DNA of 14,806 nt from an uncultured Bacteroidota bacterium (GCA_903920835.1 CAIXNQ010000158.1:1-14806); one strand, 5' to 3'; shown: positions 1 to 8,015, numbered from the stretch's first letter. The notes: a model not told the origin generated them from the sequence alone. Translations and numbers: made by a program.

Positions 1-2
1 GG

Positions 3-44
3 ATTGAAAAAGTTTTTCAATTGGAACAAGAGAAAATTTTCTAA
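3..44 (+). CDS. C-terminal end of an upstream gene, probably hemA (partial)
   Basis: An open frame enters from the left edge and reads IEKVFQLEQEKIF before a TAA stop at 42-44. Its Glu/Lys/Gln-rich helical character suits the C-terminus of glutamyl-tRNA reductase, which commonly precedes hemC. That identity is inferred from the neighbour: 13 residues are too few to recognise a family. The TAA stop is also the first three bases of the hairpin repeat that fills the gap to hemC. Another frame is open from base 1 to about 90, but it runs through the repeat and looks less like coding sequence. Confidence 0.45.
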   Translation: MEKVFQLEQEKIF

Positions 45-122
45 ACCATTAAGTTCATTTAGAAAATTAAGAAATAAACAAAAAACAAACCCTTAATTGA
101 ACTTATTGTTCTTAATGGTTTA
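42..122. repeat. Hairpin-forming intergenic repeat, copy 1 (upstream of hemC)
   Basis: Perfect 12-base inverted arms, TAAACCATTAAG at 42-53 and CTTAATGGTTTA at 111-122, enclose a second inverted pair, AATTAAG at 65-71 and CTTAATT at 92-98. The element fills almost the whole space between the preceding stop codon and the hemC start at 132. A second copy with the same outer arms and a similar nested layout lies between hemC and hemD. As it sits between operon genes, it would be transcribed and could fold in the mRNA. There is no T-tract directly after the right arm, so it does not look like a simple terminator. Confidence 0.8.
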
Positions 123-131
123 AATCAAAAA

Positions 132-1058
132 ATGGTAGAAAAAATTATAAGAATTGGAATTCGTGATAGTGAACTCGCACTTTGGCAAGCACACACCGTT
201 CAAAAACAACTTAATGATTTAGGATATAAAACCGAAATTACAGCCGTAAAATCTGAAGGCGACATCATTCTTGACAAACCACTTTACGAACTCGGAATCA
301 CCGGAATTTTCACCAAAACATTAGACATAGCCATGATCAATGGGAAAGTGGATATTGCAGTGCATTCCATGAAAGATGTTCCAACAGCACTCCCAATTGG
401 AATCGTTCAAGCTGCCGTTTTAGAAAGAGCAAATATACTAGACATTTTAGTCCATAAAGGAAACCTAGATTTTCTAGAAACAAACGCAACCATTGCCACA
501 GGAAGTTTGCGTCGGCAAGCGCAATGGTGGAATAAATATCCAAATCATAAAGTAGTCGATTTACGAGGAAATGTCAATACCAGAATGCAAAAACTCAATG
601 AAAATAAATGGAATGGAGCCGTTTTTGCAGCAGCAGGATTGGAACGAATCAATCTTAAACCAGATAATTATATAAATTTGGATTGGATGACTCCTGCACC
701 AGCACAAGGAGCAATGGTAGTGGTAGCCATGGCGGAAGATGATTATGTTTTAGACGCTTTATCTCAATTAAATCATATTGAAACCGAAATTTGCACTTAT
801 ATAGAAAGACAATTTCTAAAAACCCTAGAAGGCGGATGTACAGCACCCATCGGAGCCATCGCAATCTATAATGAAATAGAGGACTCTATCCATTTCAAAG
901 GTGTTTTATTATCTATTGATGGAAAGCAAAAAATTGAAATCGAGAAAGCTGTTGATATTTCAGAATGGAAAAAACTTGGTTTCAATTCCGCACAAGAAAT
1001 TTTGAACAATGGTGGAAAAGAATTAATGGCGGAAATAAAGAAACAATTGAAAAAATAA
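132..1058 (+). CDS. hemC: Porphobilinogen deaminase (hydroxymethylbilane synthase)
   Basis: Cytoplasmic enzyme of tetrapyrrole synthesis that joins four porphobilinogen molecules into hydroxymethylbilane. The 308-residue length is normal for the family. The N-terminal motif IGIRDSELALWQA (residues 8-20) matches the family start. HSMKDVP (78-84) supplies the catalytic aspartate D82. GSLRR (124-128) and LRGNV (144-148) hold substrate- and cofactor-binding arginines. LEGGCTAPIGA places C236 as the attachment site of the dipyrromethane cofactor. The usual glycine-rich segment near residue 190 reads PAPAQGAMVVVA, a variant of the more common PAVGQGAL-type sequence. The ATG at 132 fits the start of the conserved domain. 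The gene lies between two copies of a hairpin repeat and is followed by hemD. Confidence 0.96.
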   Translation: MVEKIIRIGIRDSELALWQAHTVQKQLNDLGYKTEITAVKSEGDIILDKPLYELGITGIFTKTLDIAMINGKVDIAVHSMKDVPTALPIGIVQAAVLERANILDILVHKGNLDFLETNATIATGSLRRQAQWWNKYPNHKVVDLRGNVNTRMQKLNENKWNGAVFAAAGLERINLKPDNYINLDWMTPAPAQGAMVVVAMAEDDYVLDALSQLNHIETEICTYIERQFLKTLEGGCTAPIGAIAIYNEIEDSIHFKGVLLSIDGKQKIEIEKAVDISEWKKLGFNSAQEILNNGGKELMAEIKKQLKK

Positions 1059-1062
1059 AATT

Positions 1063-1128
1063 GAACCATTAAGAAATTAAGTTTCATTAAGTTTTGCTCT
1101 TAATTTTTCTTGATTTCTTAATGGTTTA
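1063..1128. repeat. Hairpin-forming intergenic repeat, copy 2 (between hemC and hemD)
   Basis: The left arm AACCATTAAGAAATTAAG (1064-1081) faces CTTGATTTCTTAATGGTT (1109-1126), an 18-base stem whose only departure from perfect pairing is one G-U wobble. Nested inside are ATTAAG (1086-1091) and CTTAAT (1099-1104) around a 7-base loop. It begins five bases after the hemC stop and ends nine bases before the hemD ATG, so it makes up nearly the whole gap. Outer arm sequence and nested design match the copy upstream of hemC. No T-run follows the right arm, which argues against a plain terminator. It may instead affect mRNA stability, processing or partial read-through. Confidence 0.85.
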
Positions 1129-1136
1129 TACAAAGC

Positions 1137-1811
1137 ATGACAAAACAAATCAACATATTATCTACCAAAAAGCTTTTGCCAATTCAAAAGCAAGTTTTGC
1201 TTGAAGGTAATATTCATTTATTTGAAGAAGATTTTATCGAAACCAAAATCAAGAATTTCGAGTTGTCAAAAGTGAATGATAATCTCATTTTTACCAGTCA
1301 AAATGCTATTCAGAGTATTTTAAAACACCCAAAATGCGATGAACTAAAAACTAAAAATGTGTTTTCTGTTGGAATGAAAACCAAAGATTTATTGACAGAA
1401 AACGGATTTAACGTAATTGCATATTCTGGCTATGCTTCTGATTTGGCTGAAATAATTTCATTAATTTACAATAAAGAAAGTTATACTTTTTTCAGCGGAA
1501 ATTTAAGAAGAGATATATTGCCAAATACTTTGAAAGAAAATGGGATTACTTTCAATGAAATTGAAGTTTACGAAACCAATGTGACATCAAAAAAAATAAA
1601 AGACAAACTCGATGGGATACTGTTTTTCAGTCCGTCAGCCGTTGAAAGTTATTTAAAAATGAATAACATCAAAGAAGAAATCTGTTTTTGCATAGGCGAG
1701 ACCACGGCAGAAGCATTAGAAAATAAAAGAATAAAAAATATTATTATTGCTTCTTCAATTTCAATAGATTCAGTTATTGAAGATTGTGCAGATTATTTTA
1801 AAAACAATTAA
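1137..1811 (+). CDS. hemD: Uroporphyrinogen-III synthase
   Basis: Cytoplasmic enzyme that closes hydroxymethylbilane into uroporphyrinogen III with inversion of ring D. HemD proteins are poorly conserved, so the call rests on fold-typical segments plus position. LIFTSQNAIQSIL (50-62) is the family's 'fTS.nav' motif. FFSGNLRRDILP (118-129) matches the conserved loop of the second domain, followed by the Y-E-T strand (EVYETN, 143-148). ILFFSPSAVESYL (161-173) and CFCIGETTAEAL (183-194) match the 'fTS.sav' and 'aIG..Ta' motifs. The 224-residue length is slightly short but usual for Bacteroidetes. The gene lies 78 bases after hemC across the hairpin repeat and 3 bases before the esterase gene. 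Confidence 0.9.
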   Translation: MTKQINILSTKKLLPIQKQVLLEGNIHLFEEDFIETKIKNFELSKVNDNLIFTSQNAIQSILKHPKCDELKTKNVFSVGMKTKDLLTENGFNVIAYSGYASDLAEIISLIYNKESYTFFSGNLRRDILPNTLKENGITFNEIEVYETNVTSKKIKDKLDGILFFSPSAVESYLKMNNIKEEICFCIGETTAEALENKRIKNIIIASSISIDSVIEDCADYFKNN

Positions 1812-1814
1812 AAA

Positions 1815-3188
1815 ATGAGAAAAATATACCTTTTACTCTGGATTTTTTTAAGCAATTTTCTTCAAGCTCAAGTAACTCTTCGAGTCACTTCAATTCCTGC
1901 CAATACTCCTGCAAACAGTATTATTTATGTTGCTGGAACTTTTAACAACTGGAATCCTCAGGACAGTCAATCAATCCTGCAACCAGATGGTCTTGGAGCT
2001 TATACTATAACAATTCCTCAAGGAACAGGCACTGCTGAATATAAATTTACAAGAGGTGCATGGTCATCTGTAGAGGGTAATGCTACAGGCAGTTATTTGC
2101 CCAACCGAACTTTTGTGTTTTCTGGCAGTGCCCAACAAATCAATTTAACAATTCAATCTTGGGAGGATTTAGGCGGAACATTAACTAGCACTGCGGCTAG
2201 TAATGTTCAAATTTTAAGTACTAATTTTTTCATGCCTCAATTAAATAAATCCAGAAAAATTCGGCTCTATCTTCCACCAGATTATCAAACCTCTAACAAA
2301 ACCTATCCAGTGTTATACATGCACGATGGGCAAAACTTGTTTGACAACGCAACTTCATTTTCGGGCGAATGGCAAGTTGACGAAACATTAAATTCACTTT
2401 TTAACGCTGGCGATTATGGAGCTATTGTAGTAGGCATTGATAATGGCGGTGCCGACCGATTAAACGAATATTCGCCTTGGGTAAACACGAGTTATGGAGG
2501 CGGACAAGGAACACAGTATATGCAGTTTGTTGCAGAAACATTAAAACCTTACATCGATTTGAATTATAGAACAAAGCCACAACCACAATACAATGCGCTT
2601 ATTGGCAGCTCAATGGGAGCGTTTATTTCGGCTTATGGTGCTGTTGCTTATTCAAATGTTTTTTCTAAAATTGGCGTTTTTAGTCCCGCATTTTGGTTCG
2701 CAAAAAATGATTTAGAAAGCTATATTTCAAATTCGACACAGTCGTTAAACCAAGCAAGAATATATTTTGTTGCAGGAACAAATGAATCAACAACGATGGT
2801 TTCTGACTGCAATCAAATCAAAAATTCATTTCTAAATAAAGGAGTTACAACTAATAATATTTTTACAAAATACGACAGCTATGGCGCACATAATGAAAAC
2901 TATTGGAAAGGCGAATTTGCAGGAGCATATCAATGGTTGTTTCAAAATGAATTGCTTCAAGTACATTCAGAAAATAATACCAAGCCAATTATTATTTTTA
3001 GTAACGAAAATAATTTTTACGCATCAGGATTAGAACACAAAACAGAGGCTATTCTTTTTGATTTGACGGGCAAAAATCTCGGAAAAATAGAACTTTCTAA
3101 TGGCGAGAATAAACTAAACATTGATTTGAGTACTGGAATCTATCTTTTAAAAAGCAGTGATTTTCTGTTGAAATTTAGTAAGCAATAA
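1815..3188 (+). CDS. Secreted esterase-like protein with CBM48-like N-terminal domain and type IX-type C-terminal tail
   Basis: Probably an exported alpha/beta-hydrolase of the esterase D/Fes/feruloyl-esterase type; the substrate cannot be told from sequence. Residues 1-19 form a signal peptide, with cleavage likely after QAQ. Residues about 20-115 resemble an immunoglobulin-like starch-binding domain (VAGTFNNWNP, 39-48; AEYKFTRGAW, 74-83). Residues about 130-380 are the hydrolase: RLYLPPDY (150-157), VLYMHDGQNLFD (166-177), nucleophile motif GSSMG (264-268, S266) and a candidate catalytic histidine H359 in YGAHNENYW. The last 70 residues (FDLTGKNLG ... STGIYLLK) resemble a type IX secretion sorting domain. 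The start follows hemD's stop by 3 bases and hemE follows after 22 bases, so co-transcription with heme genes is likely. Carbohydrate-ester and siderophore-ester cleavage are both possible. Confidence 0.82.
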   Translation: MRKIYLLLWIFLSNFLQAQVTLRVTSIPANTPANSIIYVAGTFNNWNPQDSQSILQPDGLGAYTITIPQGTGTAEYKFTRGAWSSVEGNATGSYLPNRTFVFSGSAQQINLTIQSWEDLGGTLTSTAASNVQILSTNFFMPQLNKSRKIRLYLPPDYQTSNKTYPVLYMHDGQNLFDNATSFSGEWQVDETLNSLFNAGDYGAIVVGIDNGGADRLNEYSPWVNTSYGGGQGTQYMQFVAETLKPYIDLNYRTKPQPQYNALIGSSMGAFISAYGAVAYSNVFSKIGVFSPAFWFAKNDLESYISNSTQSLNQARIYFVAGTNESTTMVSDCNQIKNSFLNKGVTTNNIFTKYDSYGAHNENYWKGEFAGAYQWLFQNELLQVHSENNTKPIIIFSNENNFYASGLEHKTEAILFDLTGKNLGKIELSNGENKLNIDLSTGIYLLKSSDFLLKFSKQ

Positions 3189-3210
3189 AACAAACACAAT
3201 ATCAAAAATA

Positions 3211-4236
3211 ATGATTAAAAACGACCTATTTTTAAGAGCATTAAATAATGAAACTGTTGAGCGTCCACCCGTATGGATGATGCGTCAAGCGGGAAGATAT
3301 TTACCCGAATTTAGAGCTTTGCGTGACAAATATGATTTCTTTACGCGTTGCGAAACCCCAGAATTAGCTGCAGAAATTACAGTTCAACCCATACGGATTG
3401 TAAAACCAGATGCAGCGATTTTATTCTCCGATATTTTGGTTGTGCCACGTGCTATGGGAATTCATGTTGAGTTGAAAGACAACTTGGGGCCGATTATTCC
3501 AAATCCAATTCGCACCATGGAGCAAGTCAATCAGGTTTTTGTTCCCGATGTAAATGAAACTTTAGGTTACGTTTTTAACGCCATCAAATTAACCAAAGAA
3601 ATGTTGAATGACGAAGTTCCGTTAATTGGTTTTGCTGGTTCTCCTTGGACAATTTTTTGTTATGCTGTGGAAGGAAAAGGCTCGAAAAGCTTTGATACCG
3701 CAAAAGGATTTTGTTTCTCTAATCCAGTAGCAGCACATACTTTATTGCAAAAAATAACCGACACCACCATTTTATATCTAAAAGAAAAGGTAAAAGCAGG
3801 CTGCAACGCCATTCAGATTTTTGATTCTTGGGGCGGAATGCTATCACCGGTCGATTATCAAGAATTCTCATGGAAATACATCAACCAAATTGTTGAAGCT
3901 TTAGCGGAAGACACTAAAGTTATCGTCTTCGGAAAAGGTTGTTGGTTTGCTTTGGGCGAAATGGCACAATCCAAAGCATCAGCTTTAGGTGTAGATTGGA
4001 CATGTTCGGCAAGAAATGCCCGTTATTTATCAGGCGGAAACATCACTTTACAAGGAAATTTCGATCCAAGTCGTTTGCTTTCGCCAATTCCGACCATCAA
4101 AAAAATGGTTCACGAAATGATCGACGAATTCGGAAAAGACAATTACATCGTAAATCTTGGTCACGGAATTTTACCAAATATTCCTGTCGATCATGCCAAA
4201 GCTTTTGTTGAGGCTGTTAAGGAATATGGTCAATAA
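3211..4236 (+). CDS. hemE: Uroporphyrinogen decarboxylase
   Basis: Cytoplasmic enzyme that removes four carboxyl groups from uroporphyrinogen III to give coproporphyrinogen III, the step after HemD. The signature RPPVWMMRQAGRYLPE (18-33) is complete. LFSDIL (71-76) contains the catalytic aspartate D74, FAGSPWTIFCYAVEG (141-155) contains the conserved tyrosine Y151, FDSWGGML (204-211) matches the second signature, and NLGHGI (315-320) supplies H318. The 341-residue length is normal. The ATG at 3211 directly precedes the conserved N-terminus. It is the last gene of the operon; a strong terminator lies about 200 bases downstream. Confidence 0.97.
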   Translation: MIKNDLFLRALNNETVERPPVWMMRQAGRYLPEFRALRDKYDFFTRCETPELAAEITVQPIRIVKPDAAILFSDILVVPRAMGIHVELKDNLGPIIPNPIRTMEQVNQVFVPDVNETLGYVFNAIKLTKEMLNDEVPLIGFAGSPWTIFCYAVEGKGSKSFDTAKGFCFSNPVAAHTLLQKITDTTILYLKEKVKAGCNAIQIFDSWGGMLSPVDYQEFSWKYINQIVEALAEDTKVIVFGKGCWFALGEMAQSKASALGVDWTCSARNARYLSGGNITLQGNFDPSRLLSPIPTIKKMVHEMIDEFGKDNYIVNLGHGILPNIPVDHAKAFVEAVKEYGQ

Positions 4237-4437
4237 TTTATTTTAAATGAAAAGATCAAGCGCTTATTGATATTAATCGGAATATTTTATAATTAAGCTG
4301 TAATACCCAAAATTGACAAATCTTAAAAAATAAATACAGATTATTTGGTAAAAAGTCTGGAGATTAAAAAGAAGTTAGGATTAATTCAATAATTGACACT
4401 TTTTTAAATCTATTTTTAAACAATAAACACCATTAAA
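4237..4437. other. Intergenic region downstream of hemE, no gene seen
   Basis: No convincing coding sequence is visible between hemE and the terminator. An ATG at 4247 runs only seven codons to a TGA. A neighbouring frame contains a short hydrophobic stretch (KRLLILIGIFYN) resembling a signal-peptide fragment, which could be a gene remnant or chance. The 12-mer ACCCAAAATTGA occurs at 4305-4316 and again at 4515-4526, on either side of the terminator. Confidence 0.5.
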
Positions 4438-4478
4438 AATACCCTTTTAGAACTGAGATTCTAAAAGGGTATTTTTTT
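4438..4478. terminator. Bidirectional intrinsic terminator between hemE and the TerC-like gene
   Basis: Perfect 15-base arms AATACCCTTTTAGAA (4438-4452) and TTCTAAAAGGGTATT (4459-4473) flank a 6-base loop. A run of seven T follows on the plus strand (4472-4478), and a run of five A precedes the left arm, giving a T-run on the minus strand. It sits between two convergent genes and should stop the heme operon transcript and possibly the opposing one. Confidence 0.92.
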
Positions 4479-4550
4479 GTATTTGTTCTTAAATCATTAT
4501 TGATAATGCTAATAACCCAAAATTGAACGGAAAATATGATGACAGAAATA

Positions 4551-4576
4551 AAAACTATAGCTAACAGCTATGTTTT
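4551..4576 (-). terminator. Possible intrinsic terminator of the TerC-like gene
   Basis: On the minus strand a stem AAAACATAGCT / AGCTAT-A-GTTTT with a 3-base loop and one bulged base is followed by a T-rich stretch (TATTT). It lies about 65 bases downstream of the minus-strand stop at 4641. The stem is AT-rich and weaker than the terminator at 4438-4478, which may serve as a backup. Confidence 0.5.
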
Positions 4577-4640
4577 CCTTGCGCTTTCAAATCCAAAATG
4601 AATTAAAATCATCAAAAAGAAATAAAAAGATAAATCTTTT

Positions 4641-5582
4641 TTATACTTCCGATTTATTCCTTAAAGAAGCAATAACACCAATCATTAAAGACAATAAAAT
4701 AACCAAAAGCGAGATTAATTCTGGCACTACATAATAATGGTGAAACAGCATTTTTAATCCAACAAAACTCAAAATCGCAATTAAACTGTATTCTAGATAT
4801 ACGAATTTTTCGAGCATATTAGCCAAAAAGAAATACATCGATCGCAAACCAAGTATCGCAAAAATATTTGATGTAAATACCAAAAACGGATCGGCGGTTA
4901 TTGCCAAAATTGCTGGAACACTATCGACCGCAAAAAGCATGTCCATAATTTCAATAATTACTAAAGCAACAAATAGCGGCGTCGCTAAAATGCCTTTAGG
5001 ACTTTTTACGAAAAATCGATTTTGATGAAATTCGGGCGTAATCGGGATAATTTTTCCTATCGTTTTATAAACAAAAGAATCTTTGGGGTCTGACGGCGCA
5101 TCGTCCTCTTTTGAAAACAACATTTTGATTGCCGTAAAAAGTAAAAAAGCTCCAAACAAATAAGTCGTCCATGAAAATTTATTGATTAAAACCACACCAA
5201 AAGAAATCATTAATCCTCTAAAAACAATTGCTCCTAATATTCCCCAAAACAACACCCGATGTTGATTTTTTAACGGAATTTGGAATGATGCAAACAACAC
5301 TGCAATCACAAAAATATTGTCTATACTTAATGATAGCTCAATTAAATAGCCAGTAACATATTTAAGTGAAGCACCTAATGGAGTTAATTTATCTGGATTG
5401 TCAATACTGTTGGTTTGATAAAGCCAATATATCGCTGCCGAAAAAAGCAAAGCTACAGAAACCCAAATCAAAGTCCATTTTGTGGCTTCTTTAGTACTAA
5501 TCACGTGAGGATTTTTATTAAAAACGCCCAAATCGAGTGCCAAAATGACCACAACCAGTAAAAAAAATAATCCCCAAACCAT
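4641..5582 (-). CDS. TerC/Alx-family integral membrane protein
   Basis: Polytopic inner-membrane protein of the TerC family, whose studied members export manganese or support metal loading of exported proteins; some are linked to tellurite resistance. From the start chosen here it has 313 residues and about nine hydrophobic segments. The two family motifs are clear: ELSLSIDNIFVIAVLF (82-97) and EIMDMLFAVDSVPAILA (211-227), with membrane acids D17, E82, D88, D214 and D220 as likely metal ligands. A cytoplasmic loop lies around 157-190. The frame extends upstream to 5645, but an exact -7 promoter box at 5607-5614 lies inside that extension, and residue 22 begins the hydrophobic segment MVWGLFFLLVVV, so the ATG at 5582 is preferred. 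The gene is convergent with hemE and divergent from glutamine synthetase. Confidence 0.92.
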   Translation of the reverse strand: MVWGLFFLLVVVILALDLGVFNKNPHVISTKEATKWTLIWVSVALLFSAAIYWLYQTNSIDNPDKLTPLGASLKYVTGYLIELSLSIDNIFVIAVLFASFQIPLKNQHRVLFWGILGAIVFRGLMISFGVVLINKFSWTTYLFGAFLLFTAIKMLFSKEDDAPSDPKDSFVYKTIGKIIPITPEFHQNRFFVKSPKGILATPLFVALVIIEIMDMLFAVDSVPAILAITADPFLVFTSNIFAILGLRSMYFFLANMLEKFVYLEYSLIAILSFVGLKMLFHHYYVVPELISLLVILLSLMIGVIASLRNKSEV

Positions 5583-5606
5583 ATTCAGAAAATTTAAACT
5601 TGAAGA

Positions 5607-5614
5607 CAAAGATA
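5607..5614 (-). promoter_or_regulatory. -7 promoter box of the TerC-like gene
   Basis: The minus strand reads TATCTTTG, an exact match to the Bacteroidetes TAnnTTTG element. It ends 24 bases before the preferred ATG at 5582 and would give a short leader, leaving no room for a manganese riboswitch of the yybP-ykoY type. A clear -33 TTG at the expected spacing was not found. Confidence 0.6.
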
Positions 5615-5735
5615 CTTTTTTTGAATTACAAGCTTTAAAAATCAAATTCTAGATATGATATTGTTTATTTAGATAAATTTTATTGAAGTGCCTTTAAAAA
5701 AATAGGGGCTTTTTTAATTATATATCAAAAAAATG

Positions 5736-5743
5736 TATATTTG
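5736..5743 (+). promoter_or_regulatory. -7 promoter box of the type III glutamine synthetase gene
   Basis: TATATTTG matches TAnnTTTG exactly and ends 38 bases before the ATG at 5782. The sequence upstream is very AT-rich, and a -33 TTG at the usual distance is not evident. No operator was recognised. Confidence 0.6.
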
Positions 5744-5781
5744 CATCAAATTTTCAAGGGTATAATTAAAAATTTCAACTT

Positions 5782-7971
5782 ATGTCAACATTAAGATTTC
5801 AAGCATTAAAAGAAACTGCAGGTAGAAAACCTGTAAAATTTGAAGAAGCCGACAGAAAATCAACCATTTTTGGGGCTAATGTGTTTAATGAAAAAGCAAT
5901 GAAGCAGTTTTTAACTCCTGATGCTTTTAAAGGTGTGAAAGATGCCATTCAACACGGCACAAAAATCGACAGAAAACTTGCCGATTATATTGCTATGGGA
6001 ATGAAAGAATGGGCACTTTCTAAAGGAGTTACGCATTATACGCACTGGTTTCAACCATTAACTGGAACTACTGCCGAAAAACACGATGCTTTTTTTGAAA
6101 CCTCTTATGACGGTTCAGATCCGGTAGAGAAATTTGGTGGTGGACAGTTAGTTCAACAAGAGCCAGACGCATCTTCTTTTCCTAATGGCGGCATCAGAAA
6201 TACATTTGAAGCAAGAGGTTATACTGCTTGGGATCCAACATCGCCTGCTTTTATTTTTGGTTCAACTTTATGTATTCCTACCGTTTTTATTTCATATACA
6301 GGCGAAGCTTTAGATTATAAAACACCTTTATTAAGAGCCTTAAACGCTGTTGACGAAGCTGCAACTGATATTTGTAAATATTTTGACAAAAATGTAAAGA
6401 AAGTTACCGCAACTTTAGGTTGGGAACAAGAATATTTCTTGATTGATAAAGCTTTGGCTGAATCTCGACCAGACATTATCATGACTGGAAGAACACTTTT
6501 GGGTCATACTTCTGCCAAAGGACAGCAATTAGATGACCATTATTTTGGTTCAATTCCGAGCAGAGTTTTGTCATATATGAGAGATTTAGAACAAGAATGT
6601 ATGTATTTAGGCATTCCTGTAAAAACGCGTCATAATGAGGTTGCGCCAAATCAATTTGAGTTAGCTCCAATTTTTGAAGAAACAAATTTAGCAGTTGACC
6701 ACAACTCGTTGCTAATGGACGTGATGCAAAAAGTTGCCGAAAGACATGACTTTAGAGTGCTTTTTCACGAAAAACCTTTCAAAGGCGTTAACGGTTCTGG
6801 AAAACATAACAACTGGTCTATGGCGACTGATACTGGTGTAAATTTATTAAGCCCAGGAAAAACACCAATGAGCAACTTACAATTCTTGTCGTTTTTCATC
6901 AACACCATTAAAGCGGTTAACGATTATGAAGAATTGTTGCGTGCCTCAATTGCTACAGCCAGCAACGACCATCGTTTGGGAGCTAACGAAGCGCCACCAG
7001 CAATTATTTCTGTATTCATCGGTCAACAATTGACAAAAGTGTTGGCAGAATTAGAAGGTGTAACTAAAGGTAAATTATCACCTGAAGAAAAAACTGATTT
7101 GAAATTGAATGTTGTGGGTAAAATTCCAGACGTGCTTTTAGACAATACGGATAGAAACAGAACTTCGCCTTTTGCTTTCACAGGAAACAAATTTGAGTTC
7201 AGAGCTGTAGGCTCATCTGCCAATTGTGCCAACGCAATGACGACTTTAAACTCAATCGTTGCTAAACAATTAATAGAATTTAAAAAAGAAGTTGACGAAT
7301 TAATAGCTACAAAAGGATTAAAAAAAGATGAAGCTATTTTTAATGTCTTGAGAGAATACATCAAACAAACCAAAAACATCCTTTTTGAAGGCGATGGTTA
7401 TAGCGATGCTTGGGAAAAAGAAGCTAAAAAGAGAGGATTGAGCAATCACAAAACTACGCCATCTGCTTTGAAAGCAAAAGTTTCTGAAAAAGCATTGGAT
7501 TTATTCAAAGAATTGAACGTAATGAACCACGTAGAGGTTGAGGCGCGTTATGAAATTGAATTGGAAGAATACACTAAGAAAATTCAAATAGAAGGAAGGG
7601 TTCTTGGCGATATTGCTAGAAATCATGTTATCCCGACAGCTATTAAATATCAAAATGCCTTGATTGAAAACGTAAAAGGTTTGAAAGAAATCTTTGGCAA
7701 TGATTTTACAAAAATCGGAAAAGAGCAAATTGTATTGATTAAAGAAATTTCGGAACATATTGAAGGAATCAATACTAAGGTTGAAAAAATGATTGATGCC
7801 CGCAAAAAAGCAAACGCATTAACCGATGCACAAAAAATGGCAGAAGCTTATTGCGACAAAGTGAAACCTTATTTTGAAGACATTCGCGAACACTGCGACA
7901 AACTAGAATTATTAGTTGACAACGAAACTTGGACATTGACCAAATACAGAGAAATGTTGTTTACAAAATAA
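5782..7971 (+). CDS. glnN: Type III glutamine synthetase
   Basis: Cytoplasmic ATP-dependent enzyme that makes glutamine from glutamate and ammonia, the main entry point for ammonium. At 729 residues it has the size of the GSIII class, far longer than GSI or GSII. An N-terminal GSIII-specific region (to about residue 200, including KGVTHYTHWFQPLTG at 81-95) is followed by the catalytic core. The core has TLGWEQEYFLID (211-222) with metal-binding glutamates, RHNEVAPNQFELAPIFEE (283-300), GVNGSGKHNNWS (335-346) with the active-site glycine/histidine loop, and NKFEFRAVGSSAN further on. A long charged helical C-terminal region completes it. The start fits the conserved N-terminus and a promoter box 38 bases upstream. 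It stands alone between its own promoter and a terminator at 8016. Confidence 0.97.
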   Translation: MSTLRFQALKETAGRKPVKFEEADRKSTIFGANVFNEKAMKQFLTPDAFKGVKDAIQHGTKIDRKLADYIAMGMKEWALSKGVTHYTHWFQPLTGTTAEKHDAFFETSYDGSDPVEKFGGGQLVQQEPDASSFPNGGIRNTFEARGYTAWDPTSPAFIFGSTLCIPTVFISYTGEALDYKTPLLRALNAVDEAATDICKYFDKNVKKVTATLGWEQEYFLIDKALAESRPDIIMTGRTLLGHTSAKGQQLDDHYFGSIPSRVLSYMRDLEQECMYLGIPVKTRHNEVAPNQFELAPIFEETNLAVDHNSLLMDVMQKVAERHDFRVLFHEKPFKGVNGSGKHNNWSMATDTGVNLLSPGKTPMSNLQFLSFFINTIKAVNDYEELLRASIATASNDHRLGANEAPPAIISVFIGQQLTKVLAELEGVTKGKLSPEEKTDLKLNVVGKIPDVLLDNTDRNRTSPFAFTGNKFEFRAVGSSANCANAMTTLNSIVAKQLIEFKKEVDELIATKGLKKDEAIFNVLREYIKQTKNILFEGDGYSDAWEKEAKKRGLSNHKTTPSALKAKVSEKALDLFKELNVMNHVEVEARYEIELEEYTKKIQIEGRVLGDIARNHVIPTAIKYQNALIENVKGLKEIFGNDFTKIGKEQIVLIKEISEHIEGINTKVEKMIDARKKANALTDAQKMAEAYCDKVKPYFEDIREHCDKLELLVDNETWTLTKYREMLFTK

Positions 7972-8015
7972 AATAGATAATAGAACATAGACGCTACAAT
8001 CTATAATAAACACTT

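Noticed and set aside
42..122. Intrinsic terminator upstream of hemC
   Set aside because: The stem is AT-rich, there is no T-run after it, and a second copy lies within the same operon, so a repeat element explains it better.
4247..4270. Tiny open frame after hemE
   Set aside because: Only seven codons before a stop. A neighbouring hydrophobic frame is suggestive of a remnant but has no intact start.
5583..5645. Longer N-terminus for the TerC-like protein
   Set aside because: The extension is polar, unlike the family, and an exact -7 promoter box lies inside it.
5583..5735. Manganese (yybP-ykoY) riboswitch ahead of the TerC-like gene
   Set aside because: The promoter box leaves a leader of only about 20 bases, too short for a riboswitch, and no matching motif was seen.
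7023..7379. 118-codon minus-strand frame inside the glutamine synthetase gene
   Set aside because: It lies antisense to a well-conserved catalytic region and shows no recognisable protein features.
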